Source: Ancylobacter moscoviensis | GTDB taxonomy: Bacteria > Pseudomonadota > Alphaproteobacteria > Rhizobiales > Xanthobacteraceae | Direction of reading: 5' to 3' | DNA: 64,000 nucleotides | Assembly: GCF_007559435.1 (NCBI RefSeq) | Contig: NZ_VMBP01000001.1 | Span: 1,055,406 to 1,119,405 of the forward strand | In this document: positions 42,489 through 51,294 of the stretch, in pieces | Layout of the letters: the number at the start of each line of letters is the position of its first letter | Position numbering within the stretch: position 1 is the first letter of the stretch | Translations under genes and position numbers: made by a program | The notes under the pieces: model-generated | The model's database searches: none | The model's input: only the letters and a program-made list of their open reading frames with translations | Told to the model about the DNA's origin: nothing

Positions 42489-43865
42489 TCAGCCTTCATG
42501 AAGAAGCGCGCCGATCGGTGTCGGCCGGACGGGCGCCTGCCCGCGAAACCGGCCGACGGCGTCGGGCGAGCACCCGGCCTGCGCCGCGACGAGATCGGCT
42601 CCGGCCAGTTGGCAATAGCGTCCCTGGCATCGCCCCATCCCGAGGCGCGAGAGCGACTTCACCCGGTTGGCCTCGCCGCCGCCGAGCGCCACGCTGGCGC
42701 GCACCATGCCGGCGGTCACGTTCTCGCACCGGCAGACGATGGTGTCGTCCGGCAGGCCGCGGGTCATCGCCGCCGGCCACGGAAAGGCGCGCGACACGCC
42801 TCTGGCGAAGCGCTCGAGCCGGGCCAGTTCCCGCAGTCCGGCGTCGACCGCAGGGGCCTGCCGTCCGAGATCGGCGAGGCATGCCGCCGCCGCGAGGCGT
42901 CCGGCGGTCTCCGCGCCGTCGGCGCCGAGCAGGCGCACGCCGTCGCCGGCCAGATAGATCCCGTTTCCGGCTCGGCCGAGCCGGTCGGCCTGCGGCAGCC
43001 ATTGGTGCCACTGCCGATCATAGGAAAAGGCGCAACCGGTCAGATCGGCGAGATGCGTTTCCGCCCTCAGATGCCAGCCCATGCCCACCATGTCGCATTC
43101 GGTGCGGTTCTCCCGGCCGCCGGAATCGCGCCAGCGCACGGCGACCGGCCCGTCCGGATCGGTCTCGATCCGCTCCAGCACGACGCCCGCACGATAGCGG
43201 GTGCCGAGCCGCGCCCGCAGGACCAGCCCGCGCAGCATGACCGCCGGCCGCGCGGCGAGCCCCGGCAAACCTTTCATTTGCTGGTGCCAGGGCGAGGTGT
43301 CCAGCACGGCGGCCACCTGCGCACCCGCCTTCAGGAGTTGCGCGCCGACGAGAGTCAGCAGCGGTCCGGTTCCCATGAGGACGATCCGCCGCCCGAGGGC
43401 CACGCCCTGCGCCTTGAGAGCGATCTGCGCCGCGCCGAGGCTGTAGACGCCGGCGCTTTGCCAGCCGGGCACCGGGGCGACGCGGTCGGAGGCCCCGGTG
43501 GCGAGGATCAGCCGGTCATATCCGATCGCCTGCACGCCGTTCTCGGCGAGCACGTGCAGCTGGCCATCGCGCACGGCGACGACCGAGCGGCGCGGGTGAT
43601 GGGTCAGCAGGCCGTCCGCGGCCATCCGGTCGAAGAGGGCGTGCAGCGCACGCGCTTTCGCCGCTTCCGACCCGTAGAGCTGTTCGGGGCTGCGGGTGAA
43701 GCCCTCGGGCGGGCGACGATAGATCTGCCCGCCGGCCCGTGCGCCCTCGTCGATGATGACGGGATGAAGCCCGGCTCCGACCAGCGTCTCGGCCGCCCTC
43801 ATGCCGGCGGGGCCGGCTCCCACGATCACGACCTTCGGTCGCGATGCCTCGCGCGCGGCGGTCAC
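42489..43865 (-). CDS. FAD-dependent dehydrogenase, large subunit (opine/D-hydroxyproline oxidase-like)
   Basis: 458 residues from a GTG at 43865. The N-terminal Rossmann motif (KVVIVGAGPAGMRAAETL) binds FAD and a second (GRRIVLMGTGPLLTLVG) follows near residue 155. The C-terminus carries a BFD-type [2Fe-2S] site: VCRCENVTAGMV and GMGRCQGRYC. It pairs with the small ferredoxin-like protein before it (GTGA overlap) as in HcnB, opine oxidase and D-hydroxyproline dehydrogenases, which oxidise the C-N bond of amino acids and secondary amines. A DadA-like third subunit is encoded at 49343. Confidence 0.85.
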   Translation of the reverse strand: MTAAREASRPKVVIVGAGPAGMRAAETLVGAGLHPVIIDEGARAGGQIYRRPPEGFTRSPEQLYGSEAAKARALHALFDRMAADGLLTHHPRRSVVAVRDGQLHVLAENGVQAIGYDRLILATGASDRVAPVPGWQSAGVYSLGAAQIALKAQGVALGRRIVLMGTGPLLTLVGAQLLKAGAQVAAVLDTSPWHQQMKGLPGLAARPAVMLRGLVLRARLGTRYRAGVVLERIETDPDGPVAVRWRDSGGRENRTECDMVGMGWHLRAETHLADLTGCAFSYDRQWHQWLPQADRLGRAGNGIYLAGDGVRLLGADGAETAGRLAAAACLADLGRQAPAVDAGLRELARLERFARGVSRAFPWPAAMTRGLPDDTIVCRCENVTAGMVRASVALGGGEANRVKSLSRLGMGRCQGRYCQLAGADLVAAQAGCSPDAVGRFRGQAPVRPTPIGALLHEG

Positions 43866-44164
43866 GGCCAGTCCTCCGGCGGCAGGGTGCGCAGGCGCAT
43901 GCCCTCGGCGATGGGCATGGAGCAGGCCCGCAGGCGCGGCCCCTCTTCCTGCCAGACCCAGCAATCCTGGCATGCCCCCATCAGGCAGAAGCCGGCGCGC
44001 GGTTCGGGGCCGAATTCGGACACCCTCACCGCCCGTGCCGAGGCCAGGACGGCGGTCAGCACCGTGTCGCCCTCGAGCGCATGGCACGGCACCCCGTCCA
44101 GCGAGAAGCGCACCGGGGGCCGGTCGCGCTCCGCCAGACGGACGATGCGGCCGTCGCTGATCAT
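43862..44164 (-). CDS. [2Fe-2S] small subunit of the same dehydrogenase
   Basis: 100 residues. The cysteine set FCLMGACQDCWV plus ACSMPIAEG gives C-x4-C-x2-C...C, a plant-type ferredoxin centre as in HcnA-like subunits. PVRFSLDGVPCHALEGDTVL at the N-terminus is the usual beta-grasp. It overlaps the HyuB stop by 4 bp (ATGA) and the large subunit start by 4 bp, so all three are coupled. It would pass electrons from the FAD subunits to the respiratory chain. Confidence 0.88.
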   Translation of the reverse strand: MISDGRIVRLAERDRPPVRFSLDGVPCHALEGDTVLTAVLASARAVRVSEFGPEPRAGFCLMGACQDCWVWQEEGPRLRACSMPIAEGMRLRTLPPEDWP

Positions 44165-46146
44165 TCCGCGGCCTCGCGCGTCCGGTCGGGACGCGGCAGT
44201 TCCGGGAAGCGCTCGCACACGGCCTCGAAGGCGTTCTGCACGCCCTCCGGCCCGGATCGTCCCTCCATCCGGCGGAAGATCTCCGTCTTGGTGAAGAACC
44301 GCCAGTGGATCGGCAGGCCGTCGAGAATGGCGTTGAGCCGGTCATAGGCCGCCGGCGTCCATTGGGCTTCGTAGCCCTCGCGCTCCGGTCCGAAGTCGAA
44401 ATGGCCGGTCGCCGGCTGCTGGCGCGCCCGTAGCCAGGCCGTGGCCTGTTCGTCGACCTCTCCCTCGCGGATGGCGACGCCGTAGTCGCGTTCCGCCGCG
44501 GCCAAAGAGACGTAGCCGCGCCGCACGTCCTGCGCGACCCGCCAGGGCTCGCGTTCGCAGGGATTGCCGCGCCCGCCGCCGCCGGCCGAGCGGATTTCCA
44601 GCACGTCGCCGGGCTGCAGGACGGCGGTGTCGATGTTGCCCAGCCGCCGCTCGCGCTCGGTTCCCGGATTCACCACCATGTCCGACAGTCCCGCCGCCTT
44701 GCCGCCGAGCACGCCCCACGGGCGGAAGAAGCTGCGGTCGCGGTTGCGGGCGGTGATCTTCGAATCCGGCGCGAAGACGCGGAACGCCATTTCGGTCGCC
44801 AGCCCGCCGCGCCACCGGCCGGCGCCGCCGCTGTCCTGCGCGAGGCCGTATCTCACGAATTCGACCGGGGTCTCGGTCTCGGTGATCTCGATGGGGGTGT
44901 TCTTGAGATAGGCGGCATCCGCGCCCGACCCGTTGGTGCCGTCGCGATGGGGCATGCCCCCGCCGCCGCCCACGACCGGATTCACCGCCGCGATGATGGT
45001 GCGGCTGGTGCGCTCGTCCGTGGTCATGACGTTGACGATGCAGTTGTTGCCGGCCGGCGCCGCCGGCAGGCGCTCGGGCACCGCCTGCGAGAAGGCGCCG
45101 AAGATCACCGAGCGCAGCCGCGCACAGGTCAGGGAGCGCATGCCGACCGCCGCCGGGTGCACCGGGTTCAGCACGGAGCCGCGCGGCGTGATGCAGGTGA
45201 AGGGGCGTGTAAGGCCGGTGTTGAGCAGGATCTTGGGGTTGAGCGTGTAGAGCACGTAGTAGACGCCCACCAGCAGCATGGTGTGGCGCGGATCTCCGCC
45301 CGAGGGCACGTTGAGCGAGGAGCCGAGCTGCGGGTCGGAGCCGGTGAAGTCCAGCACCGCCTCGTCGCCCTTGATCGTCAGCCGGAGCTTCAGCCGGCAC
45401 GGGTTGGCCTCGACCGAGTCCTCGTCGGCATAGTCGGCGAATTCCCATGTGCCGTCGGGCATGGAGCGCAGCACGTCGCGCGCCTGCGCCTCCGCATGGT
45501 CCATGAGGGCGGAAACGCCCTCCAGGAAGGCGGCCTTGCCGAATTTCCGCACCATGGCCTGGATCTTCCGCTCGCCGGTGTTGAGCGCGCCGACCAGGGC
45601 CTTGATGTCGCCGATGTTGAGGTCCGGCTTGCGGACATTGGTGCTCATGATCCGCAGGATCTGCTCGTCGAAGACGCCTTCCTTCACGAGCTTCATCGGC
45701 GGAAAGCGGATGCCTTCCTGATGGATCTCGGTGAGCGCCCGGCTGAGCGAGGCCGGCACCGCGCCGCCCATGTCGGTGTTGTGGATGTGCCCGCCCGTCC
45801 AGGCGACGATCTCGCCGTCGACGAAGACCGGCTTCCACAGATGGGTGTCGGGCGCGTGGGTGGCGACGTGGCCGGAATAGGGGTCGTTGGTGAAGGCCAC
45901 GTCCCCGGGCCGGTAGTCGCCGACCATGGCGATGCCCCGCGCATAGGAGAGGCCGGGATACCAGGTCGCGCCGAGTTCCATCGGGACGGCGAAGGTGGCC
46001 CCCGAATGGTCCATCAGCATGACCGTGAAGTCCTGCGTCTCCTTGACGAAGGCCGAGTGCGCGGTGCGGTGCAGCGTGTGGGCCATGTTCTCGGCCGCCG
46101 CGCGGGCATGGTTCGCCAGAACCTGCAGGTTTGTCCGGTCAAACAC
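44161..46146 (-). CDS. hyuB: Hydantoinase/oxoprolinase HyuB-type subunit
   Basis: 661 residues. ENMAHTLHRTAHSAFVKETQDF near the start, DVAFTNDPYSGHVATHAPDT near residue 80 and GGGGGMPHRDGTNG near residue 400 are typical of hydantoinase B subunits. With HyuA it forms an ATP-dependent enzyme that opens five-membered cyclic amides such as 5-oxoproline, N-methylhydantoin or lactams. It starts 5 bp after the hyuA stop and overlaps the [2Fe-2S] gene by 4 bp. Confidence 0.92.
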   Translation of the reverse strand: MFDRTNLQVLANHARAAAENMAHTLHRTAHSAFVKETQDFTVMLMDHSGATFAVPMELGATWYPGLSYARGIAMVGDYRPGDVAFTNDPYSGHVATHAPDTHLWKPVFVDGEIVAWTGGHIHNTDMGGAVPASLSRALTEIHQEGIRFPPMKLVKEGVFDEQILRIMSTNVRKPDLNIGDIKALVGALNTGERKIQAMVRKFGKAAFLEGVSALMDHAEAQARDVLRSMPDGTWEFADYADEDSVEANPCRLKLRLTIKGDEAVLDFTGSDPQLGSSLNVPSGGDPRHTMLLVGVYYVLYTLNPKILLNTGLTRPFTCITPRGSVLNPVHPAAVGMRSLTCARLRSVIFGAFSQAVPERLPAAPAGNNCIVNVMTTDERTSRTIIAAVNPVVGGGGGMPHRDGTNGSGADAAYLKNTPIEITETETPVEFVRYGLAQDSGGAGRWRGGLATEMAFRVFAPDSKITARNRDRSFFRPWGVLGGKAAGLSDMVVNPGTERERRLGNIDTAVLQPGDVLEIRSAGGGGRGNPCEREPWRVAQDVRRGYVSLAAAERDYGVAIREGEVDEQATAWLRARQQPATGHFDFGPEREGYEAQWTPAAYDRLNAILDGLPIHWRFFTKTEIFRRMEGRSGPEGVQNAFEAVCERFPELPRPDRTREAAE

Positions 46147-46150
46147 GACA

Positions 46151-48232
46151 TCACTCCGGGAAGGTCAGCAGAAGATTGAGATGGCGATCCACGCGCGCCT
46201 GCATGCCGGCGGGAATGGCGAAGGTCGTGTCTTCCTGCACGACCACGGCCGGCCCGTGGAAGCCGCTGCCCGGACGAAGGTCCTGCCGGTCGTAGAGGTC
46301 GATCGTCTCGACGTCCCTGCCCGTGTAGACGGGGAGGCGGCGCGCCGGCGTGGCGGGCGCGTCGGTCTCCTCGACCTGCGGAAAGGACAACGCCGGCCCC
46401 GCGCCGACGGCGGACAGGCGGACGTTCACGAGCTCGATCTCGCCGTCGGGATCGTGGAAGTCGTAGATGCGCTCATGCGTCTCGTGGAAGGCCCGCTCGA
46501 TGGCCGCGATATCGCCGCCGGCGAGCCATGCGGGCATCAGGGGCACCTCGATCTCGTAGCTCTGGCCGGCATAGCGCATGTCGCAGGACGGGCGCAGGTC
46601 GGCCGCGCCGGCGTGGCCCTGCGCCGCGAGCCACTCGCGGCCCTCCCGCGCCAGCGCCTCGAACGCCTCGCCTATGCCCGGCAGGGACGCCTTCGACAAT
46701 GGCGTGAAGACGGTGCGGATGAAGTCGCCCCGGAGATCCGCCACCAGCCCGCCGAGCGCGGACACCACGCCGGGCCGGCGCGGCGCCATCACCCGCTTCA
46801 TGCCGAGTTCGCGGGCCAGGAAGGCGCCGAGCATCGGTCCGCCGCCGCCGAACGGCATCAGCGTGAAGTCGCGCAGGTCCACGCCCGAGCGCGAGGCGAG
46901 CTTCTCCACCTCGACGAACATCTCGGAGACGGCGATGTCGAGGATGGCCTGCGCCGTCTGCTCGACCGGCCGGCCGAGCTTCGCCGCCAGCTCGCCCACC
47001 GCCCGGCGGGCGAGGTCGACCTCGATGCGCAGCTGGCCATAGGCCATGTCGCTGTGGCCGAGCCAGCCGCAGACCACCATCGCATCCGTCACCGTCGCGC
47101 GCTCGCCGCCGCGGCCGTAGCAGGCCGGCCCCGGCGTGGAGCCGGCCGATTCCGGTCCCACCCGCAGCACGCCCTGCGCGTCGACGCTGGCGATCGAGCC
47201 TCCGCCGATGCCGATGGAGCTCACCGACACCGAGGGGATGTAGAGCGGGAACTCGCCGATCAGCTCGCCGGTGCCGAACTGGGCCTCGCCGTCGATGATC
47301 AGCGCGAAATCGGCCGACGTCCCCCCGATGTCGAGGGTCAGGATCTTGTCCTCTCCGGCCTGGCGCGCCAGCCACGAAGCACCGATGACCCCCGAGGCGG
47401 TCCCCGACAGGAGCATGTTCACGCAGGCGCGCTTGCCCTCGGCGGCGTTCATCAGCCCGCCGTTCGACTTGGTCAGCATGGCGCGCGCCGGCACGCCGCG
47501 GCTCTTCAGCCTCTCCTCCAGCGCGGTCAGGTAGCCGGAGACGCGCGGATGGACATAGCCGTTGAGGATGGCCGTCGAGGTGCGCTCATATTCGCGGATG
47601 ACCGGCCAGACCTCCGCCGAGGAGAAGACGAACAGGCCGGGCGCGAGACGGGCGATCTCCGCCTTCACGGCGGCTTCCTGGGCCGCGTTGCGCCAGGAGT
47701 GGAGCAGGGACACGATCACCCCTTCCGCGCCCTTGGCCCTGGCGGCCGCCACGGCCCGCGCCACCGCCTCCATGTCGGGGGAGCGGGATTCGCTGCCGTC
47801 GGCCCGCAGGCGCGCCGGAATGCCGAAGATCATGTCGCGCGGGATCAGCGGGTCGGGGCGCGAGCAGAAGAGCGAGTACATGTCCGGCATGCGCAGCCGC
47901 GCCAGCTCGATCACATCCTCGAAGCCGGCATTGGTGAAGAGCGCCAGCGGCACTCCCTTGCGCTGGATGATCGTGTTGATGCCGACCGTCGTGCCGTGCA
48001 CGAAGCGCGTCACCTGCGCGGGATCGACGCCCTCGCGTTCGGCGAGCAGGGTGATGCCGGTCATCAGCTCCGCTCCCGGATCGTCCGGGGTGGTCAGCAC
48101 CTTGAGCGAGGCCACGCGCCCGGAGCGCGCGTCGAGCGCGCAGAAATCGATGAATGTGCCACCGATGTCGACGCCGATCTTCCAGTCGGCCTCGTGTTGC
48201 TCATGCGCCTTGCGAGCGATGGCACCGTCCAT
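46151..48232 (-). CDS. hyuA: Hydantoinase/oxoprolinase HyuA-type subunit (ATP-binding)
   Basis: 693 residues from the ATG at 48232; a longer frame to 48313 crosses a regulatory box. KIGVDIGGTFIDFCAL is the ASKHA phosphate-1 motif, LTLDIGGTSADFALI near residue 310 is phosphate-2, and LMPFGGGGPMLGAFLAREL near residue 455 completes the fold. HyuA phosphorylates the amide carbonyl to drive ring opening by HyuB. It is the first gene of the leftward operon that runs to the aldo/keto reductase. A LysR-type box lies 80 bp upstream. Confidence 0.92.
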   Translation of the reverse strand: MDGAIARKAHEQHEADWKIGVDIGGTFIDFCALDARSGRVASLKVLTTPDDPGAELMTGITLLAEREGVDPAQVTRFVHGTTVGINTIIQRKGVPLALFTNAGFEDVIELARLRMPDMYSLFCSRPDPLIPRDMIFGIPARLRADGSESRSPDMEAVARAVAAARAKGAEGVIVSLLHSWRNAAQEAAVKAEIARLAPGLFVFSSAEVWPVIREYERTSTAILNGYVHPRVSGYLTALEERLKSRGVPARAMLTKSNGGLMNAAEGKRACVNMLLSGTASGVIGASWLARQAGEDKILTLDIGGTSADFALIIDGEAQFGTGELIGEFPLYIPSVSVSSIGIGGGSIASVDAQGVLRVGPESAGSTPGPACYGRGGERATVTDAMVVCGWLGHSDMAYGQLRIEVDLARRAVGELAAKLGRPVEQTAQAILDIAVSEMFVEVEKLASRSGVDLRDFTLMPFGGGGPMLGAFLARELGMKRVMAPRRPGVVSALGGLVADLRGDFIRTVFTPLSKASLPGIGEAFEALAREGREWLAAQGHAGAADLRPSCDMRYAGQSYEIEVPLMPAWLAGGDIAAIERAFHETHERIYDFHDPDGEIELVNVRLSAVGAGPALSFPQVEETDAPATPARRLPVYTGRDVETIDLYDRQDLRPGSGFHGPAVVVQEDTTFAIPAGMQARVDRHLNLLLTFPE

Positions 48233-48311
48233 GACGCTTCCCTTCCTGTCTGTTGACCGGAAGCTGGCATGGCCGCACGGGCCGGGTCCAAGATGCATAA
48301 GGAGCAAGAAC

Positions 48312-48326
48312 ATAAGTCATGCTTAT
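48312..48326. promoter_or_regulatory. LysR-type binding box upstream of hyuA
   Basis: ATAAG-TCATG-CTTAT is a perfect dyad with the T-N11-A pattern of LysR-type operators. A further ATAAG half-site lies ~30 bp nearer the gene. It overlaps the end of lysR and lies 80 bp before the hyuA ATG. It pairs with the similar site at 49238-49252. Confidence 0.65.
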
Positions 48327-49228
48327 GCTCCCGCGTCGCACTCCCCCAGGACGGTGGAACATGTCGTCCGGATATGGTCGCGCATGATCTCGTCGGCCCG
48401 CGACAGCGCCCGGGCGCGGGAGGTGAGCAGCGCCACCGGGAATTCCGGGCTGGCCGCCAGCGGGCGGACGACGAGCCCGGCAAACTGCGCCCAGGGCAGG
48501 AGCGCGTCCACCAGCGCGACGCCGAGCCCGGCCTGGACGAAGCCCACCGCTGAGATCGAGACGTCGATCTCCAGCGTCGGCGAGAAGGTGACGCCCTGGG
48601 CGCGGGCGGCGTGGGCGAGTTCGTCCGCCGGGCGGGTGTTGCCGCGATAGGAGATCAGGTCCTCCCCGGCGAGGTCCGCCAGCGTCAGTTCGTCCTTGTC
48701 GCGTAGCCGGTGTCCCGCCGGCAGCAGGCAGACGAAGCCGACGCGGCCGATCACCTCGGCCTCGATATCGGGCGGCGGGCGGTCGTCCATCGCCACGCCG
48801 AGGCTGGCGTCGCCGGCCCGCAGCATGTCGATGATCGAGGCGATCGGCGCGATGTGGGAGCGCAGCAATATGTTGGGGTGCTGCGCCCGGAACTCGGTGA
48901 AGGCACGCGGCAGCACCGCCATGGCGGGCGGCGGGGAGGCCGCGACCCGCACCAGCCCCGCCCGGCCGAGGCGCAGGTCCGCCGTCTTGCGGCGCAGGCC
49001 TTCCAGCCCGACCGACAGCCGCTCGGCATCCGGGAATATCTCCAGCGCCTCGGGCGTCGGGCGCAGGCGGCCCTTGACGCGCTCGAACAGCGTGAAGCCG
49101 AGTTCGTCCTCGGTGTGCAGGACGATCTGGCTCAGCGCCGGCTGGGAAATGTTCAGCATCCGCGCCGCGGCGGTCACCGTACCCGCGCGCATGACCGCGA
49201 TGAACACCTCGAGCTGCCGCGCCCGCAT
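48323..49228 (-). CDS. LysR-family transcription regulator
   Basis: 301 residues from the ATG at 49228, with GGAG 5 nt upstream; a GTG two codons earlier lacks one. The N-terminal winged helix is canonical (LEVFIAVMRAGTVTAAARML, NISQPALSQ, LGFTLFERVKGRLRPT). Residues 90-290 form the substrate-sensing domain. It is divergent from the DadA-like gene and directly upstream of hyuA, the usual place for the pathway regulator. The inducer is presumably the pathway substrate. Confidence 0.92.
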   Translation of the reverse strand: MRARQLEVFIAVMRAGTVTAAARMLNISQPALSQIVLHTEDELGFTLFERVKGRLRPTPEALEIFPDAERLSVGLEGLRRKTADLRLGRAGLVRVAASPPPAMAVLPRAFTEFRAQHPNILLRSHIAPIASIIDMLRAGDASLGVAMDDRPPPDIEAEVIGRVGFVCLLPAGHRLRDKDELTLADLAGEDLISYRGNTRPADELAHAARAQGVTFSPTLEIDVSISAVGFVQAGLGVALVDALLPWAQFAGLVVRPLAASPEFPVALLTSRARALSRADEIMRDHIRTTCSTVLGECDAGA

Positions 49229-49237
49229 TGCCACTCC

Positions 49238-49252
49238 ATAGGTACAGCTTAT
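49238..49252. promoter_or_regulatory. LysR-type binding box between lysR and the DadA-like gene
   Basis: ATAGGTACAGCTTAT keeps the outer ATA...TAT, the inner G/C pair and the T-N11-A spacing of the box at 48312-48326. It lies 10 bp before the lysR ATG (autoregulation position) and 91 bp before the DadA-like ATG. No other gene is seen in the 114-bp gap. Confidence 0.55.
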
Positions 49253-49342
49253 GGTTTCGATCCAAACCTATCTTTGACGCAGTGCAGCGCGGCGAACAAG
49301 ATCGCAGCGGTCGAAGATGGTTTGTGCCCGGAAGAAGCCGCC

Positions 49343-50461
49343 ATGGATGTGATCGTGCTCGGCGGCGGCCTGATGGGGACGGCGTCCGCCTATTTCCTCG
49401 CCCGCCGCGGCGCGCGCGTCACGCTCGTCGAGCGTCACCGCGTGGGCACCGGCGCGACCGTCGCCTCCTTCGGCAACATCCGGCGCACCGGCCGTCATCT
49501 CTCGCAGCTTCCGCTGGCCCATCGCTCGCGCGAGCGGTGGGCGGAGGCCGAGGCGCTGCTGGGGCGGGATGTGGAATTCCGCGCCACCGGCCATATCCGC
49601 CTGATCTTCGACGAGGGCAGCCTTGCCGATATGCGGGCCTATGCCGAGGCGGCGAGGCCCTGGGGGTTCGATCTGGAAGAGCTCGGCCCGTCGGACATCC
49701 GCGCCCGCTTTCCCGGCCTGGGGCCGGAGGCGATCGCGGCCTCCTTCTCGCCGCGCGACGGCAGCGCCAATCCCCGGCTGGTGGCGCCCGCCTTCGCCGA
49801 CGCCGCGCGCCGGCTCGGTGTGAATATCGTCGAGGAGGCCCGCGTCGACCGCATCGGTTTCACCGGCTCGGGCTTCCGGGTGGAGAGTTCGAAGGGCGTG
49901 TTCGCCGCCGAATGCCTGCTCAACACGGCCGGGGCCTGGGGCGCCCGCGTCGCCGCCCTCTTCGGCGAGACGGTCCCGATCGAGGCGCGCGGTCCGCAGA
50001 TGGGCGTGACCGAGCCGCTGCCGCACCGGATTTCGCCGGTCGTGGGCATCTGGACGCGCAGCAAGGCCTATGGCGCCTATCTCCGTCAGGTCGAGCGCGG
50101 CAACGTCGTCTTCGGTGGGGCGGCGGAACGCGTGCCGGTGGACCTCGATCCGGGCCACGCGGTTGCCGATCCCGCCCGGCTGCCCGAACAGCTGCGCGCC
50201 GTCGTGCGGCTGGTGCCGGCGCTGGCGCAGGTGGCGGTCATCCGCACCTGGTCGGGCTGCGAGGGCTATGTTCGCGACATGCTGCCGGTCATGGGGGGCT
50301 CGGCGACGACGCCCGGCCTGTTCCACGCCTTCGGCTTCTGCGGGCACGGCTTCCAGCTCGGCCCCGGCGTGGGCGACGCCATGGCCGAGCTCATCGTGAC
50401 GGGCCGCTGCGAGACGCCGCTCGACGATTTCCGGATCGATCGCCCCAGCCTCGCGGCCTGA
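49343..50461 (+). CDS. DadA-like FAD-dependent amino-acid/amine oxidase
   Basis: 372 residues. The N-terminal FAD motif (MDVIVLGGGLMGTASAYFLA) and the ATVASFGNIRRTG region are DAO-family features, and the C-terminal flavin block is YVRDMLPVMGG with FGFCGHGFQLGPGVG. It oxidises D-amino acids or N-alkylated amino acids. It is divergent from lysR and may be the third subunit of the FAD/[2Fe-2S] dehydrogenase encoded in the hyuA operon. It ends 14 bp from the convergent GNAT gene. Confidence 0.88.
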   Translation: MDVIVLGGGLMGTASAYFLARRGARVTLVERHRVGTGATVASFGNIRRTGRHLSQLPLAHRSRERWAEAEALLGRDVEFRATGHIRLIFDEGSLADMRAYAEAARPWGFDLEELGPSDIRARFPGLGPEAIAASFSPRDGSANPRLVAPAFADAARRLGVNIVEEARVDRIGFTGSGFRVESSKGVFAAECLLNTAGAWGARVAALFGETVPIEARGPQMGVTEPLPHRISPVVGIWTRSKAYGAYLRQVERGNVVFGGAAERVPVDLDPGHAVADPARLPEQLRAVVRLVPALAQVAVIRTWSGCEGYVRDMLPVMGGSATTPGLFHAFGFCGHGFQLGPGVGDAMAELIVTGRCETPLDDFRIDRPSLAA

Positions 50462-50475
50462 GGGGCCGGGGCACG

Positions 50476-51294
50476 TCAGCCCAGCGCCTGGGAGGCCAGC
50501 GCATAGATGCTGAAACCGTCCGGCGCGGCCGGAGGCAGGCCTTTCCGCATCGCCGTTCCGCCACCGGCCGGCGACAATCCCAGCGTTTCCAGCTGCGGGC
50601 CGAGCCGGGCGCCGCACGGCGTATCGATCCGCAGGAGCTGCCCTTCCGATTGCCGGGCGGCGGCGGCGATCAGGCTCCCGGCCGTGCTTTCGTCCCGCGC
50701 GATGAGTGGTCCGAGGACCCGGCCGCGGCCGAAGTCGCGCAGCACGGCAAAGCCGCCCTCGGCCAGCAGCACGGTGCCGCGATCCGCGAGGCACCGCATG
50801 AGCGCCGAGCGGTCCATGCCGGTCGCCCGGCGGTCGATGGCGGCAATCGCGTCGGTGGCGCCGGGTTCGGCCACGCGGACGCTGCCGACCGTCCCGGTCG
50901 GGGAGCGGACGAGGCCCTGATACTGGACGATGGCGCCCGTCGGCCGGAACCCGAGCCGCTCATAAAGCGGCCTGCCGTCGGCGGTCGCGACCAGCGAGAC
51001 GGAGCGGTTCCCGGCGAGGTCGGCGAGCGCCGCCATCACCTGCCGGCCGATCCCTCTCCCGCGAAGGGATTTGCCGACGAGGACCATGCTGAACCGGGCA
51101 TGCTCCCCGTAGAGCGTGCACAGTCCGGTTGCCGCGACCCGGTCGCCATCGAGAACCGCCACGCCTTGCGACACGGCCGCCACCAGCGCCCAGTCGTCGA
51201 GGCGATGAGGCCAGCCGGCCTCCTGCGAGAGGCGCAGTGCGCCTTCCAGATGGCCCGGGGCGAAGGCGACGAGCGGCGGCTCGGCGGCGCTCAC
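50476..51294 (-). CDS. GNAT-family N-acetyltransferase, two-domain
   Basis: 272 residues from a GTG at 51294 that overlaps the ArgE-like stop (GTGA). The N-terminal GNAT domain has the acetyl-CoA loop VGKSLRGRGIGRQVMAALAD (R/Q-x-x-G-x-G/A) and PLYERLGFRPTG. The C-terminal ~120 residues are a second GNAT-like half found in YitH-type proteins. Its coupling to a deacylase suggests acyl-group traffic on an amino-acid intermediate, or detoxification. Confidence 0.8.
   Translation of the reverse strand: MSAAEPPLVAFAPGHLEGALRLSQEAGWPHRLDDWALVAAVSQGVAVLDGDRVAATGLCTLYGEHARFSMVLVGKSLRGRGIGRQVMAALADLAGNRSVSLVATADGRPLYERLGFRPTGAIVQYQGLVRSPTGTVGSVRVAEPGATDAIAAIDRRATGMDRSALMRCLADRGTVLLAEGGFAVLRDFGRGRVLGPLIARDESTAGSLIAAAARQSEGQLLRIDTPCGARLGPQLETLGLSPAGGGTAMRKGLPPAAPDGFSIYALASQALG

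Noticed and set aside
39387-44294. A 1635-codon open frame on the + strand
   Set aside because: It is antisense to two aldehyde dehydrogenases, the FAD subunit and the [2Fe-2S] gene, all with intact motifs. Its residues are Arg/Gly/Ala/Asp-rich in the way expected of a GC-rich shadow frame.
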